The position numbers were made by a program, and so were the translations under genes. Of a stretch of 20,525 nucleotides of DNA, positions 15,102 to 20,449 are shown piece after piece (the stretch's first letter is position 1; each line of letters opens with the position of its first letter). This DNA is from an uncultured Clostridia bacterium (GTDB taxonomy: Bacteria; Bacillota; Clostridia; TANB77; CAG-508). A model generated the notes under the pieces. That model saw only the letters and a list, made by a program, of their open reading frames with translations, had not been told where the DNA came from and did no database searches. The stretch spans positions 1 through 20,525 of the forward strand of contig CAPOZU010000024.1 in NCBI GenBank assembly GCA_948676835.1, given 5' to 3'.

Positions 15102-15134
15102 CAAAAAAATAAAGCTAGATTTCTCTAACTTTAT
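15102..15134 (-). terminator. Intrinsic terminator after xre gene
   Basis: On the minus strand ATAAAGTTAGA pairs with TCTAGCTTTAT (one G-U pair) around a 4-base loop and is followed by TTTTTTT. It separates the XRE gene from the mobility operon downstream. Confidence 0.85.
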
Positions 15135-15160
15135 CGTTATAATAGTTATCTTAATATATT

Positions 15161-15868
15161 TTATACACCTTTAAAACCTGTATTATTTGAAATATCTGGA
15201 TACCAAAATCCATTTTTTAACAAGGTAGCTCTTTCATTATCGGTTAAATTTAATCTTTTCATAATTTCGTTTTTTTCTTCATCTTTTATTTTTCTTTTAG
15301 ATAGTATAAATTTTTTTATAACTGGTAAATTAACATCTTCTCTTAATGCTAAAAATACACCTGTATTCATACCATCTATACTAAATTTCATATTTATTGT
15401 AAGTTGTAGTTTTTCAAAACATTGATTTACAGCATAATAATTTTTTAAACTTATAAATGATATATCTGAATTAGACTCAATAGTTCCAGTATAATATACT
15501 TGATTATCAGCTAACAAAAAATCGACTTTCATAAAGCCATTTTCTGGTGTTATTTTTAATCTATATTCAGCTAAACTTCCAAAACCTAGATAATACATAT
15601 AGAGAGTATCTGTTGTAAATGGGTTTACAGAAGTTTCTCTATTTACTTCAATTCTATCTTTTACAGTCAAATCATTAATATCTATTCCTAAAACATTGCA
15701 TATTTCAAGGATAGTAATTAAATCGGGAACAACTTCATCTCTTTCATACTTATAAACAGTAGTTGTTGACTTACATATTCTTTTTGCAAGTTCTTCTATA
15801 CTTACTCCTTTAGATTTTCTTACTTCACGTATCATTTTTCCAATTTTATAGGCATCTAAATTATACAT
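15161..15868 (-). CDS. XRE-family regulator with novel C-terminal domain
   Basis: The 235-residue protein has an N-terminal HTH_3 domain (about 8-65): IGKMIREVRKSKGVSIEELA, then KSTTTVYKYERDEVVPDLITI. The C-terminal 150 residues are beta-rich (LKITPENGFMKVDFLLADNQVYYTG, FISLKNYYAVNQCFEKLQL) and end with a helical tail. This part is not a LexA-type peptidase (no Ser/Lys pair motif is seen) and not a tetratricopeptide domain, so the signal it reads is unknown. The gene is monocistronic with its own promoter and terminator and faces away from the structured RNA, the normal place for an element's master repressor. AAAGGAG precedes ATG. Confidence 0.85.
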   Translation of the reverse strand: MYNLDAYKIGKMIREVRKSKGVSIEELAKRICKSTTTVYKYERDEVVPDLITILEICNVLGIDINDLTVKDRIEVNRETSVNPFTTDTLYMYYLGFGSLAEYRLKITPENGFMKVDFLLADNQVYYTGTIESNSDISFISLKNYYAVNQCFEKLQLTINMKFSIDGMNTGVFLALREDVNLPVIKKFILSKRKIKDEEKNEIMKRLNLTDNERATLLKNGFWYPDISNNTGFKGV

Positions 15869-15898
15869 ATTAGAAATCTCCTTTCAATTGTTTACATA

Positions 15899-15927
15899 AT
15901 TATAACATTTTCAAAGCACTTTTGCAA
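15899..15927 (-). promoter_or_regulatory. Promoter of xre regulator
   Basis: On the minus strand TTGCAA (15927-15922) and TATAAT (15904-15899) are 17 bp apart, about 30 bp before the ATG. A TTTTCTTACAATTT repeat (15929-15942) lies directly upstream of the -35. Confidence 0.7.
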
Positions 15928-15928
15928 C

Positions 15929-15942
15929 TTTTCTTACAATTT
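15929..15942. repeat. Operator-like repeat shared by the two control regions (copy 1)
   Basis: TTTTCTTACAATTT here is identical to 16488-16501, upstream of the Spo0A_C-like gene. TATAACATTT at 15901-15910 likewise recurs at 16534-16543. Both motifs therefore lie in both promoter regions, consistent with one shared regulator. Confidence 0.5.
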
Positions 15943-15959
15943 ATAAAGATATAATCAAA

Positions 15960-15988
15960 TTGCATTAATGAGTAAAATATGTTATAAT
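15960..15988 (+). promoter_or_regulatory. Rightward promoter of structured RNA
   Basis: TTGCAT (15960-15965), a 17-bp spacer and TATAAT (15983-15988) would start transcription near 15995, exactly before the first hairpin. Confidence 0.65.
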
Positions 15989-16187
15989 ATACTTATCTAT
16001 TAAGGTAGATAATCGGTTATGCTTTTATAGTATATACTTTAATCCGATTGCTCAAGTAAGCTTGAAACAAAATTCCAAGCTTTACGAGGGCTTGGATTAT
16101 TTATATATTATACAAAGGTCATTCGATTTTCCGTATAGTATATTTTGTTAATATCTTATTAGAAATACTTATACGGGGTAAAAATCA

Positions 16188-16244
16188 ATGATAGAATTTA
16201 AAACAATATCTCTAGGAATTCCGGGAGGATATCCTATTTATTAA
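16188..16244 (+). CDS. Possible 18-aa leader peptide
   Basis: ATG at 16188 with GGGG nine bases upstream opens a frame for MIEFKTISLGIPGGYPIY and a TAA stop. The start codon and part of the ribosome site lie in the 3' arm of the hairpin 16119-16191, so translation would depend on that stem opening. Competing hairpins and a terminator lie downstream, the order seen in ribosome-mediated attenuators. The peptide lacks a signal sequence or membrane helix. Whether it is translated is unknown. Confidence 0.35.
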   Translation: MIEFKTISLGIPGGYPIY

Positions 16245-16350
16245 TTAAATCTCATAACTAAAACAAGGGGAAATTTTCCCCTTTCCCTTCAGGGGAATAA
16301 CTAAATATGCTTTAAACTAAACTACTCGTAATAGTTTGGTTTAATATAAA

Positions 16351-16399
16351 AGCCATAGGTTCCGTATAAAATATCATTGATACCTATGGCTATTTTTTT
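16351..16399 (+). terminator. Intrinsic terminator of structured RNA
   Basis: AGCCATAGGT pairs perfectly with ACCTATGGCT across a 21-base loop and is followed by ATTTTTTT. It lies 214 bases before the Spo0A_C-like gene. Confidence 0.9.
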
Positions 16400-16487
16400 G
16401 TCATAAAAATACAATAATTATGATTTTTTTCATTTTTATTATGTATATAGCATTGTTTATTGAAAAAATAATGTATTTTATTATAAG

Positions 16488-16543
16488 TTTTCTTACAATT
16501 TGAAAGTTTTGTTATAAAATATATAATATCTTTTATAACATTT
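16488..16543. repeat. Operator-like repeat region (copy 2) with dyad
   Basis: TTTTCTTACAATTT (16488-16501) and TATAACATTT (16534-16543) repeat motifs from the xre promoter region. Between them GTTATAAAA (16511-16519) and TTTTATAAC (16531-16539) form a 9-bp dyad. It lies just upstream of the promoter of the next gene, a place suited to regulation. Confidence 0.5.
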
Positions 16544-16560
16544 CTTATAGTTTCTTAAAA

Positions 16561-16590
16561 TTGATTTATGTAAACATAAAATGCTATACT
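16561..16590 (+). promoter_or_regulatory. Candidate promoter of Spo0A_C-like gene
   Basis: TTGATT (16561-16566), 18 bp and TATACT (16585-16590) lie 23 bp before the ATG. The spacer contains a TTTATGT-aa-ACATAAA dyad (16565-16580). Confidence 0.5.
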
Positions 16591-16612
16591 ATAATCAGAA
16601 AGGGGGTTATAT

Positions 16613-16993
16613 ATGAAGTGTTTATATGATTATACAAAAGATGTTAAGTATAAATCATTTGAACAACTTGTTAATAACTCTCTTATCAATTTAGGTTTTA
16701 ACATTAATATTTTTGGAACAAAATTACTAAAAGATTTAGTTTTGTATTCATATTTTAACCAAGATTATGACATTTATTTTGATAAAATTGTATTGGAATT
16801 TTTTGAATATAATTCAATAAAAAACATTTCTGTAAATACTGCAAGTCATAGAATTTGCTATGCGATACAAAATATCAATAATAAAATGTTTAAAGATAAT
16901 TTTTATATGATATTTAATGTAGAATATGATTATTATTTTAGAACACCTAAAAATTTATTAATATTATTTATAAATATTTTAAACAGTAAATAA
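16613..16993 (+). CDS. Stand-alone Spo0A C-terminal DNA-binding domain protein
   Basis: The 126-residue protein aligns by eye along its length with the effector domain of Spo0A. LINLGFNINIFGTKLLKDLVLY corresponds to the LGIPAHIKGYxYLREAI start, and FDKIVLEFFEYNSIKNISVNTASHRICYAI to TKELYPxIAKKYNTTPSRVERAIRHAI. The ending FNVEYDYYFRTPKNLLILFIN matches FGYTxxxxKxxPTNSEFIAMIAD. There is no receiver domain, so activity would not depend on direct phosphorylation. AAGGGGG precedes ATG. Full Spo0A is the master regulator of sporulation; a small copy on a mobile element could regulate the element itself or compete at host sites. The match is made from sequence pattern alone. Confidence 0.65.
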   Translation: MKCLYDYTKDVKYKSFEQLVNNSLINLGFNINIFGTKLLKDLVLYSYFNQDYDIYFDKIVLEFFEYNSIKNISVNTASHRICYAIQNINNKMFKDNFYMIFNVEYDYYFRTPKNLLILFINILNSK

Positions 16994-17037
16994 AAAGTAG
17001 TATAATTATTTTTTATAATTTATACTACTTTTTATTT
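16988..17037. terminator. Bidirectional terminator between convergent genes
   Basis: Perfect 18-bp arms at 16988-17005 and 17020-17037 (core AAAAAGTAGTATAA/TTATACTACTTTTT) enclose a 14-base loop. The stop codons of both convergent genes (16991-16993 and 17025-17027) lie inside the arms. Confidence 0.9.
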
Positions 17038-17261
17038 GGTACATATTCAATTATATCTTTTATAGAACAATTAAAATAATCACATAATCTTGCAAGAACA
17101 AATATATCAATTCTAACTAATTCGCCAGTCATCAGTCTTTTTATAACTTTGAAATCTGTATTTGTATCTCTAATAAGTTTATTAATACTTATATTATTTC
17201 TTTCTATTAAATCTTCTAATTTGAAAAGATAATAGCCACTTTCAATTTTTACTTTTATCAT
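17025..17261 (-). CDS. Small XRE-family helix-turn-helix regulator
   Basis: The 78-residue protein is almost only an HTH domain of the Cro/CI type: LEDLIERNNISINKLIRDTNTDFKVIKRLMTGELVRIDIFVLARLCDYFNCSIKDIIEYV. GAGGTAAT precedes the ATG. It is convergent with the Spo0A_C-like gene and divergent from the 37-aa peptide gene, whose promoter (17303-17331) lies 42 bp upstream of its start, so it may repress that promoter and its own. Confidence 0.8.
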   Translation of the reverse strand: MIKVKIESGYYLFKLEDLIERNNISINKLIRDTNTDFKVIKRLMTGELVRIDIFVLARLCDYFNCSIKDIIEYVPNKK

Positions 17262-17302
17262 ACTAATTACCTCGACTTGATTATATAATTAGTATTTGAT
17301 AC

Positions 17303-17331
17303 TTGACTATTGGCTATACGACCAGTATAAT
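17303..17331 (+). promoter_or_regulatory. Promoter of cargo genes
   Basis: TTGACT (17303-17308), a 17-bp spacer and TATAAT (17326-17331) precede the 37-aa peptide gene and, by read-through, the cargo cluster. Confidence 0.75.
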
Positions 17332-17376
17332 ATTTTTACTATATTTCTATTATAAAAAGTGAAAGGGGAAAATTAA

Positions 17377-17490
17377 ATGAGTAAAAAGATAGATAGTGAA
17401 ATAAAAGTAATAAAAAATGAAATAGATAATATTGTATCTACTTATAATATACAGGATTTATATATTAAACTTGATTTTTTATTTAGGTAA
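17377..17490 (+). CDS. 37-aa peptide, possibly Spo0E-like
   Basis: ATG at 17377 follows AAAGGGG and opens a 37-codon frame: a charged helix KIDSEIKVIKNEIDNIVSTY, a turn, and a second helix IQDLYIKLDFLF. Spo0E-family aspartyl-phosphate phosphatases are small two-helix proteins with LSQxLD in the second helix. Here LYIKLD keeps the Leu-Asp but not the Ser-Gln, so the match is weak and activity uncertain. It is flanked by a clear promoter and terminator, which supports a real gene. Its presence 400 bp from a Spo0A-type protein is suggestive. Confidence 0.45.
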   Translation: MSKKIDSEIKVIKNEIDNIVSTYNIQDLYIKLDFLFR

Positions 17491-17522
17491 TAGATAGTTC
17501 ACATTGCGAACTATCTATTTTT
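17489..17522 (+). terminator. Terminator after 37-aa peptide gene
   Basis: AATAGATAGTTC pairs with GAACTATCTATT around a 7-base loop and is followed by a short T-run. It overlaps the TAA stop by two bases. Read-through may supply the cargo genes. Confidence 0.8.
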
Positions 17523-17571
17523 ATGATATAAATTAGTTAGATAAATAGTAATTTGTTGAGGAGATTCACTT

Positions 17572-17979
17572 ATGGAAAATATAGAAAAAGAAGAACTTGA
17601 AAAATTAGTTGGAATTGATAAGGTTAATATTTTTAATGATATTGTTGATGAAATAACAAAACTTTATGATATGGAACAAATATGGAATAATGGTGGCAAA
17701 AAATGGACTTATGAATATAAGTTTAGAAAAGGTGGAAAAACTTTATGTGCATTTTATTTTAAGGATGATACATTGGGATTTATGATTATCTTTGGCAAAG
17801 ATGAAAGGACTAAAGTTGAAGAAATAAGAAATGAACTTTCATCTAGTGTATTGGAAACCTATGACAATGCTGAAACATTCCACGATGGAAAATGGGTTAT
17901 GTTTAATATAACAAATAATTCAATAATAGAAGATTTGAAAAAATTACTGTTTATAAAAAGAAAACCGAATAGACAGTAA
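17572..17979 (+). CDS. DUF3788 family protein
   Basis: The 135-residue cytoplasmic protein shows the DUF3788 pattern: an initial helical part with LYDMEQIWNNGGKKWTYEYKF, strands GKTLCAFYFKDDTLGFMIIFGKDE, a helix KVEEIRNELSSSVLETYD, and GKWVMFNITNNSIIEDLKKLLFIKRKP at the end. It is a small family of unknown function common among cargo genes of Firmicutes. The start has a GAGGAG site. It is the first of the rightward cargo genes. Confidence 0.75.
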   Translation: MENIEKEELEKLVGIDKVNIFNDIVDEITKLYDMEQIWNNGGKKWTYEYKFRKGGKTLCAFYFKDDTLGFMIIFGKDERTKVEEIRNELSSSVLETYDNAETFHDGKWVMFNITNNSIIEDLKKLLFIKRKPNRQ

Positions 17980-17982
17980 TTT

Positions 17983-17996
17983 AAATTACAAGTTAT
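17983..17996. repeat. Cargo spacer repeat, copy 1
   Basis: AAATTACAAGTTAT lies between the DUF3788 stop and the next ribosome site. An identical 14-mer is at 18586-18599, and shorter forms at 19238-19246 (AAATTACAA) and 19498-19505 (TTACAATT). Confidence 0.6.
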
Positions 17997-18011
17997 AGTG
18001 GAGAGTATATT

Positions 18012-18452
18012 ATGGTATGCCAAGAATGTTATAGTGATAAAAATAGAATTACACCTTTGTTAAAAGCAAGAGAATGTTTAGAAAATCATTTACAATATGT
18101 TTGTGGAACTTGTGGTAGGTGTATTTGCATTGATAAAGATAAAATAAGAGGTTTGCAAAGATGGAATTTTCCATTTAAGAGTTTAGATATAGCAAAACTA
18201 TATCTAAGAACAGCAAACTACACTAATAAAAAGTGTTGTGGTATTTATGAAATAGAAAATTCAAAAGGTAGAAAATCATATAAAATATTTACAAGTGATA
18301 CAGACCTTAAAGAGTATTTATTAAAGAATAAAGATAAAGTATGTAAAGAGAATAAAGCAATTTTTATGATGGGTGATTATAAAGAATATCCAAATACTAA
18401 AATTAAACATTTATCAAAAAAAGAAGTAGAAAAATATTTAAGTGAAATGTAA
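18012..18452 (+). CDS. Cysteine-rich zinc-ribbon-like protein
   Basis: The 146-residue protein begins CQEC (Cys3, Cys6) and continues with VCGTCGRCIC (Cys31, 34, 37, 39), so at least one zinc site is likely. KKCCGIYEI (Cys75, 76) follows, then a region resembling a small domain with SYKIFTSDTDLKEYLLKNK and a basic C-terminal helix HLSKKEVEKYLSEM. Similar proteins are widespread but unnamed in Clostridia; function unknown. A TGGAGAG ribosome site precedes ATG. It is 32 bases past the DUF3788 gene with the spacer repeat between. Confidence 0.6.
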   Translation: MVCQECYSDKNRITPLLKARECLENHLQYVCGTCGRCICIDKDKIRGLQRWNFPFKSLDIAKLYLRTANYTNKKCCGIYEIENSKGRKSYKIFTSDTDLKEYLLKNKDKVCKENKAIFMMGDYKEYPNTKIKHLSKKEVEKYLSEM

Positions 18453-18480
18453 CGAGAAATTTGCAAAGGAGCATAAAGCT

Positions 18481-18580
18481 ATGAAAAAAGAGAATATTTA
18501 TAAATTTTTGTATGTTTATAATACCAAGCATTATCGTATTTATTGTTGCAAAAGTAGTGAAGAAAAAATATAGTAAGTAA
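18481..18580 (+). pseudogene. Small membrane protein gene with homopolymer frameshift
   Basis: ATG at 18481 has AAAGGAG eight bases upstream. The frame as written gives only 30 unremarkable codons (to 18573). With five instead of six A after ATG it reads MKKRIFINFCMFIIPSIIVF and on to KKKYSK ending at 18580: a basic start, a membrane helix and a basic end, a typical small membrane protein. The stretch is thus a one-base A-run slip away from an intact gene. This could be inactivation, slippage during expression or a sequencing error. Confidence 0.55.
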
Positions 18581-18585
18581 TACAC

Positions 18586-18599
18586 AAATTACAAGTTAT
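18586..18599. repeat. Cargo spacer repeat, copy 2
   Basis: AAATTACAAGTTAT is identical to 17983-17996 and precedes the acetyltransferase gene, just after the stop of the small frameshifted gene. Confidence 0.6.
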
Positions 18600-18617
18600 G
18601 TTATGGAGGAAAAAGTA

Positions 18618-19235
18618 ATGAGAGAAATAAAACCAGAACAAACTACAAGAGCAAAGGCTTATGAATTATGGATGAAAGCACCTAATCCTATGGTAACATT
18701 TTTTAAAACTTTAGATGTAACACCACTTGTTAATAAAAGCAAGAAAAGTAAATTAAAATTTAATATGTTATTAGATTATTGTATTGGAAAATCAGCTTCA
18801 ACTATTAAGGAATTTTATATACTTCCAGTAGGAGATAAGTTAATTCAATATGATACAATTGCAGTAAATACGATTGTAAAAAATAAAGATGAAGAAGTAA
18901 GTTCGTGTGATATATTATATACAGATGATTTGGATAAGTATAATGCAGATTATTTAAAATATACACAAGAAGTAGCTAAAACTTGTAATGATAGAGATTT
19001 GACTGATAGTATGGTTATTGGTACATCTGCTATTATAGATACAGAACTTGACGGAGCAGTTGGGATGAATAGTGGAATTTTCAATAATCCATTTATACTA
19101 TGGGGGAAATATAAAAAGAAATTTTTAAAATATTATCTAACAATTTCATTTCAATATCATCATACTCAAATGGATGGAGCTCACGCAGGTAAATTCCTAG
19201 CAAATTTACAGAAAGAAATTTATAATTTAAAATAA
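18618..19235 (+). CDS. CatA-like O-acetyltransferase (CAT fold)
   Basis: The 205-residue protein is of CAT size. Its C-terminal active site HHTQMDGAHAGKFL matches the HHxxxDG motif, with catalytic His182 and structural Asp186; AIIDTELDGAVGMNSGIFNNP and FILWGKY correspond to the substrate-side strands of CAT trimers. CAT enzymes move acetyl from acetyl-CoA to the 3-hydroxyl of chloramphenicol, but many relatives act on other substrates. The N-terminus differs from classic CatA, so resistance is not assured. ATG at 18618 is chosen because GGAGGA lies 9 bases before it; the earlier ATG at 18603 contains that ribosome site. It is the most recognisable cargo of the element. Confidence 0.8.
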   Translation: MREIKPEQTTRAKAYELWMKAPNPMVTFFKTLDVTPLVNKSKKSKLKFNMLLDYCIGKSASTIKEFYILPVGDKLIQYDTIAVNTIVKNKDEEVSSCDILYTDDLDKYNADYLKYTQEVAKTCNDRDLTDSMVIGTSAIIDTELDGAVGMNSGIFNNPFILWGKYKKKFLKYYLTISFQYHHTQMDGAHAGKFLANLQKEIYNLK

Positions 19236-19265
19236 ACAAATTACAATTTTGAAAGTAGGTATAGT

Positions 19266-19496
19266 ATGAAAAAGAAAGTAATAATAGTAATAACAATTTT
19301 AGTTTTATTGATTTTATTAGTTCCAATACCAATGCACTTAAGAGATGGTGGAACAGTTGAATATAAGGCATTATTATATAAAGTTTCAAAAGTTCATTTA
19401 TTAACTTCAGTAGAAGAAATGGAAAATGGCAAAGAATATAACGAAGGTATTATTATAGAAATATTAGGATTTAAGATTTATAACAATGTTAAATAA
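19266..19496 (+). CDS. Small membrane-anchored protein of unknown function
   Basis: The 76-residue protein starts MKKK, has one membrane helix (about 5-22, VIIVITILVLLILLVPIPM) and an outer part with HLRDGGTVEYKALLYKVSKVH and a C-terminal EILGFKIYNNV. The RDGGTVEYKALLYKV pattern occurs in many small unnamed Firmicute proteins. It follows the acetyltransferase by 30 bases with a spacer-repeat copy between, and has a weak AAGTAGG ribosome site. Function unknown. Confidence 0.65.
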   Translation: MKKKVIIVITILVLLILLVPIPMHLRDGGTVEYKALLYKVSKVHLLTSVEEMENGKEYNEGIIIEILGFKIYNNVK

Positions 19497-19533
19497 CTTA
19501 CAATTTGTCAATAATATTTTAAATATTTTCAAA

Positions 19534-19905
19534 TCAATAAATATTAAGAGCTAAAAACATAAGTATAACTCCAAGTGCAAATGATATAAGAGATATTATA
19601 GTATGAGCTGTTTTAGTTATTTTAAGTTTTTCTTTTATCATAGTATTATGTAGTTTTATAAGTAGAAATTCACTTAATAATAAAATTATAAATGCTATAA
19701 TGTAACCTATTATTATATTATCAAATGTTAATATACCACCAAATATCATTGAAAAAAAGAATATAGGATAAGTTAAAAATCCCAAGCATATCTTATATGC
19801 AATATCTAATGCTAGAGTACCTTCTATGTCCTTACTCATTTTTGATATTATAAGTATAGTAGGAACTAATAAAAAAGCAATTAAAATTAAATTCATTTGT
19901 GTCAT
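19534..19905 (-). CDS. Four-helix membrane protein of unknown function
   Basis: The 123-residue protein has four membrane helices (about 4-20, 37-58, 62-84, 100-121) with short loops (KMSKDIEGTLALD; KLHNTMIKEKLKITKT). GGAGATT precedes ATG. It is the last gene of the element before attR, transcribed toward the cargo cluster. No family is recognised. Confidence 0.6.
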   Translation of the reverse strand: MTQMNLILIAFLLVPTILIISKMSKDIEGTLALDIAYKICLGFLTYPIFFFSMIFGGILTFDNIIIGYIIAFIILLLSEFLLIKLHNTMIKEKLKITKTAHTIISLISFALGVILMFLALNIY

Positions 19906-20058
19906 AAATAATCTCCTTGCATAAAATTTTAGTATGTATTAATTATAGCATATATTATTAAAACTTATAATATTATTTTGTGGTGTTTGGAAACTTACAT
20001 TCCCATATACAACTCCAAATATCAAAAAGATATTGGAATATCAGCAATGCCAACCGTC

Positions 20059-20071
20059 AGGGCGCACCAAA
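20059..20071. repeat. attR core (13-bp direct repeat)
   Basis: AGGGCGCACCAAA repeats the tRNA 3' end and marks the chromosomal border. No other tRNA bases precede it, so it is the displaced end, not a second tRNA. ATTCCCAT at 19999-20006, like the motifs near attL, lies 53 bp inside. Confidence 0.85.
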
Positions 20072-20100
20072 CACCAGTAGAAATGCTGGTGTTTTATTTT
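20069..20100 (+). terminator. Displaced original tRNA terminator
   Basis: AAACACCAGTA pairs with TGCTGGTGTTT (one G-U pair) around a 4-base loop, followed by TATTTTTT. In the empty site it would follow the tRNA directly, as the present terminator at 10912-10944 now does. Confidence 0.8.
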
Positions 20101-20124
20101 TTATAAAATTAGAAAGGAATTTTC

Positions 20125-20442
20125 ATGAAACTTATTTCGTATATTTTATTAATTCCATTTTTCTGTGCTTTATTAATAACTATATTTTTAATAGTTATTA
20201 ATGAAAGTATTAATTTATATATAATGTTTCCCACATTAATATTGCTATTTATTAATGGATATGGCTTATCTAAAAACAAAAAAAGTTGGAATATAATTAG
20301 TACTATATCAATTATCATATTTACAACTTGGTACAGTATAATGGGATATTATGATTATTATAAATGGACTAGTACAATAATTGCAATATTTTTATCAGTA
20401 TTTTACTGCACAGTTTATATTATAAAAATAAAAAAGAAGTAA
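20125..20442 (+). CDS. Small host membrane protein of unknown function
   Basis: The 105-residue protein has three to four membrane helices (about 4-24, 30-46, 55-72, 82-101) with loops NGYGLSKNKKSWN and YYDYYKWTS, and ends in KIKKK. AAAGGAAT precedes ATG. It lies outside the element on the chromosome and its 3' end is directly followed by the IS-like terminus. No family is recognised. Confidence 0.6.
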   Translation: MKLISYILLIPFFCALLITIFLIVINESINLYIMFPTLILLFINGYGLSKNKKSWNIISTISIIIFTTWYSIMGYYDYYKWTSTIIAIFLSVFYCTVYIIKIKKK

Positions 20443-20449
20443 CAATTAA

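Larger units (their letters stand above)
15995..16399 (+). ncRNA. Highly structured leader or regulatory RNA, about 405 nt
   Basis: Between a promoter and a terminator there is no long frame but a dense series of stems. These are TTATCTA/TAGATAA (15993-16012); AATCGG/CCGATT (16011-16049); AAGCTTG/CAAGCTT (16058-16082), which competes with TCCAAGC/GCTTGGA (16074-16096); and a long bulged hairpin 16119-16191 with CCGTATA/TATACGG inside and GATTTT/AAAATC outside. Then come AAGGGGAAA/TTTCCCCTT (16265-16283), which competes with CCCCT/AGGGG (16278-16295), a 13-bp stem 16312-16344 and the terminator. Alternative pairings and an enclosed 18-codon frame fit an attenuator or a stand-alone RNA. No known RNA family is recognised. 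The rest of the 744-base gap (15869-16612) holds promoters and repeats. Confidence 0.6.
10902..20071. mobile_element. Integrative and mobilizable element inserted in the tRNA 3' end
   Basis: Direct repeats AGGGCGCACCAAA at 10902-10914 and 20059-20071 bound 9157 bp per repeat unit. Inside are the hallmarks of an element that moves by site-specific recombination and is mobilised in trans: a tyrosine integrase next to the tRNA, an excisionase-like gene overlapping it, a MobV relaxase, a recognisable oriT, XRE regulators, and cargo including an acetyltransferase. No type IV secretion, coupling protein or replication initiator gene is present, so transfer would need a helper. Order is attL, int, xis, mobV, oriT, early genes, control region, cargo, attR. 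Confidence 0.9.

Noticed and set aside
18481..18500. Programmed -1 frameshift at A-AAA-AAG
   Set aside because: The membrane-protein frame needs a +1 (or -2) shift from the ATG, so the classic -1 slippery heptamer does not explain it.
20059..20071. Possible second tRNA gene at the right end
   Set aside because: Only the last 11 tRNA bases plus two A are present; no D, anticodon or T arm precedes them. It is the attR core.
19981..20076. 10-bp inverted repeat TGGTGTTTGG / CCAAACACCA across attR
   Set aside because: The right arm spans the core and chromosomal terminator DNA, so it would not be kept in other insertion sites; probably chance.
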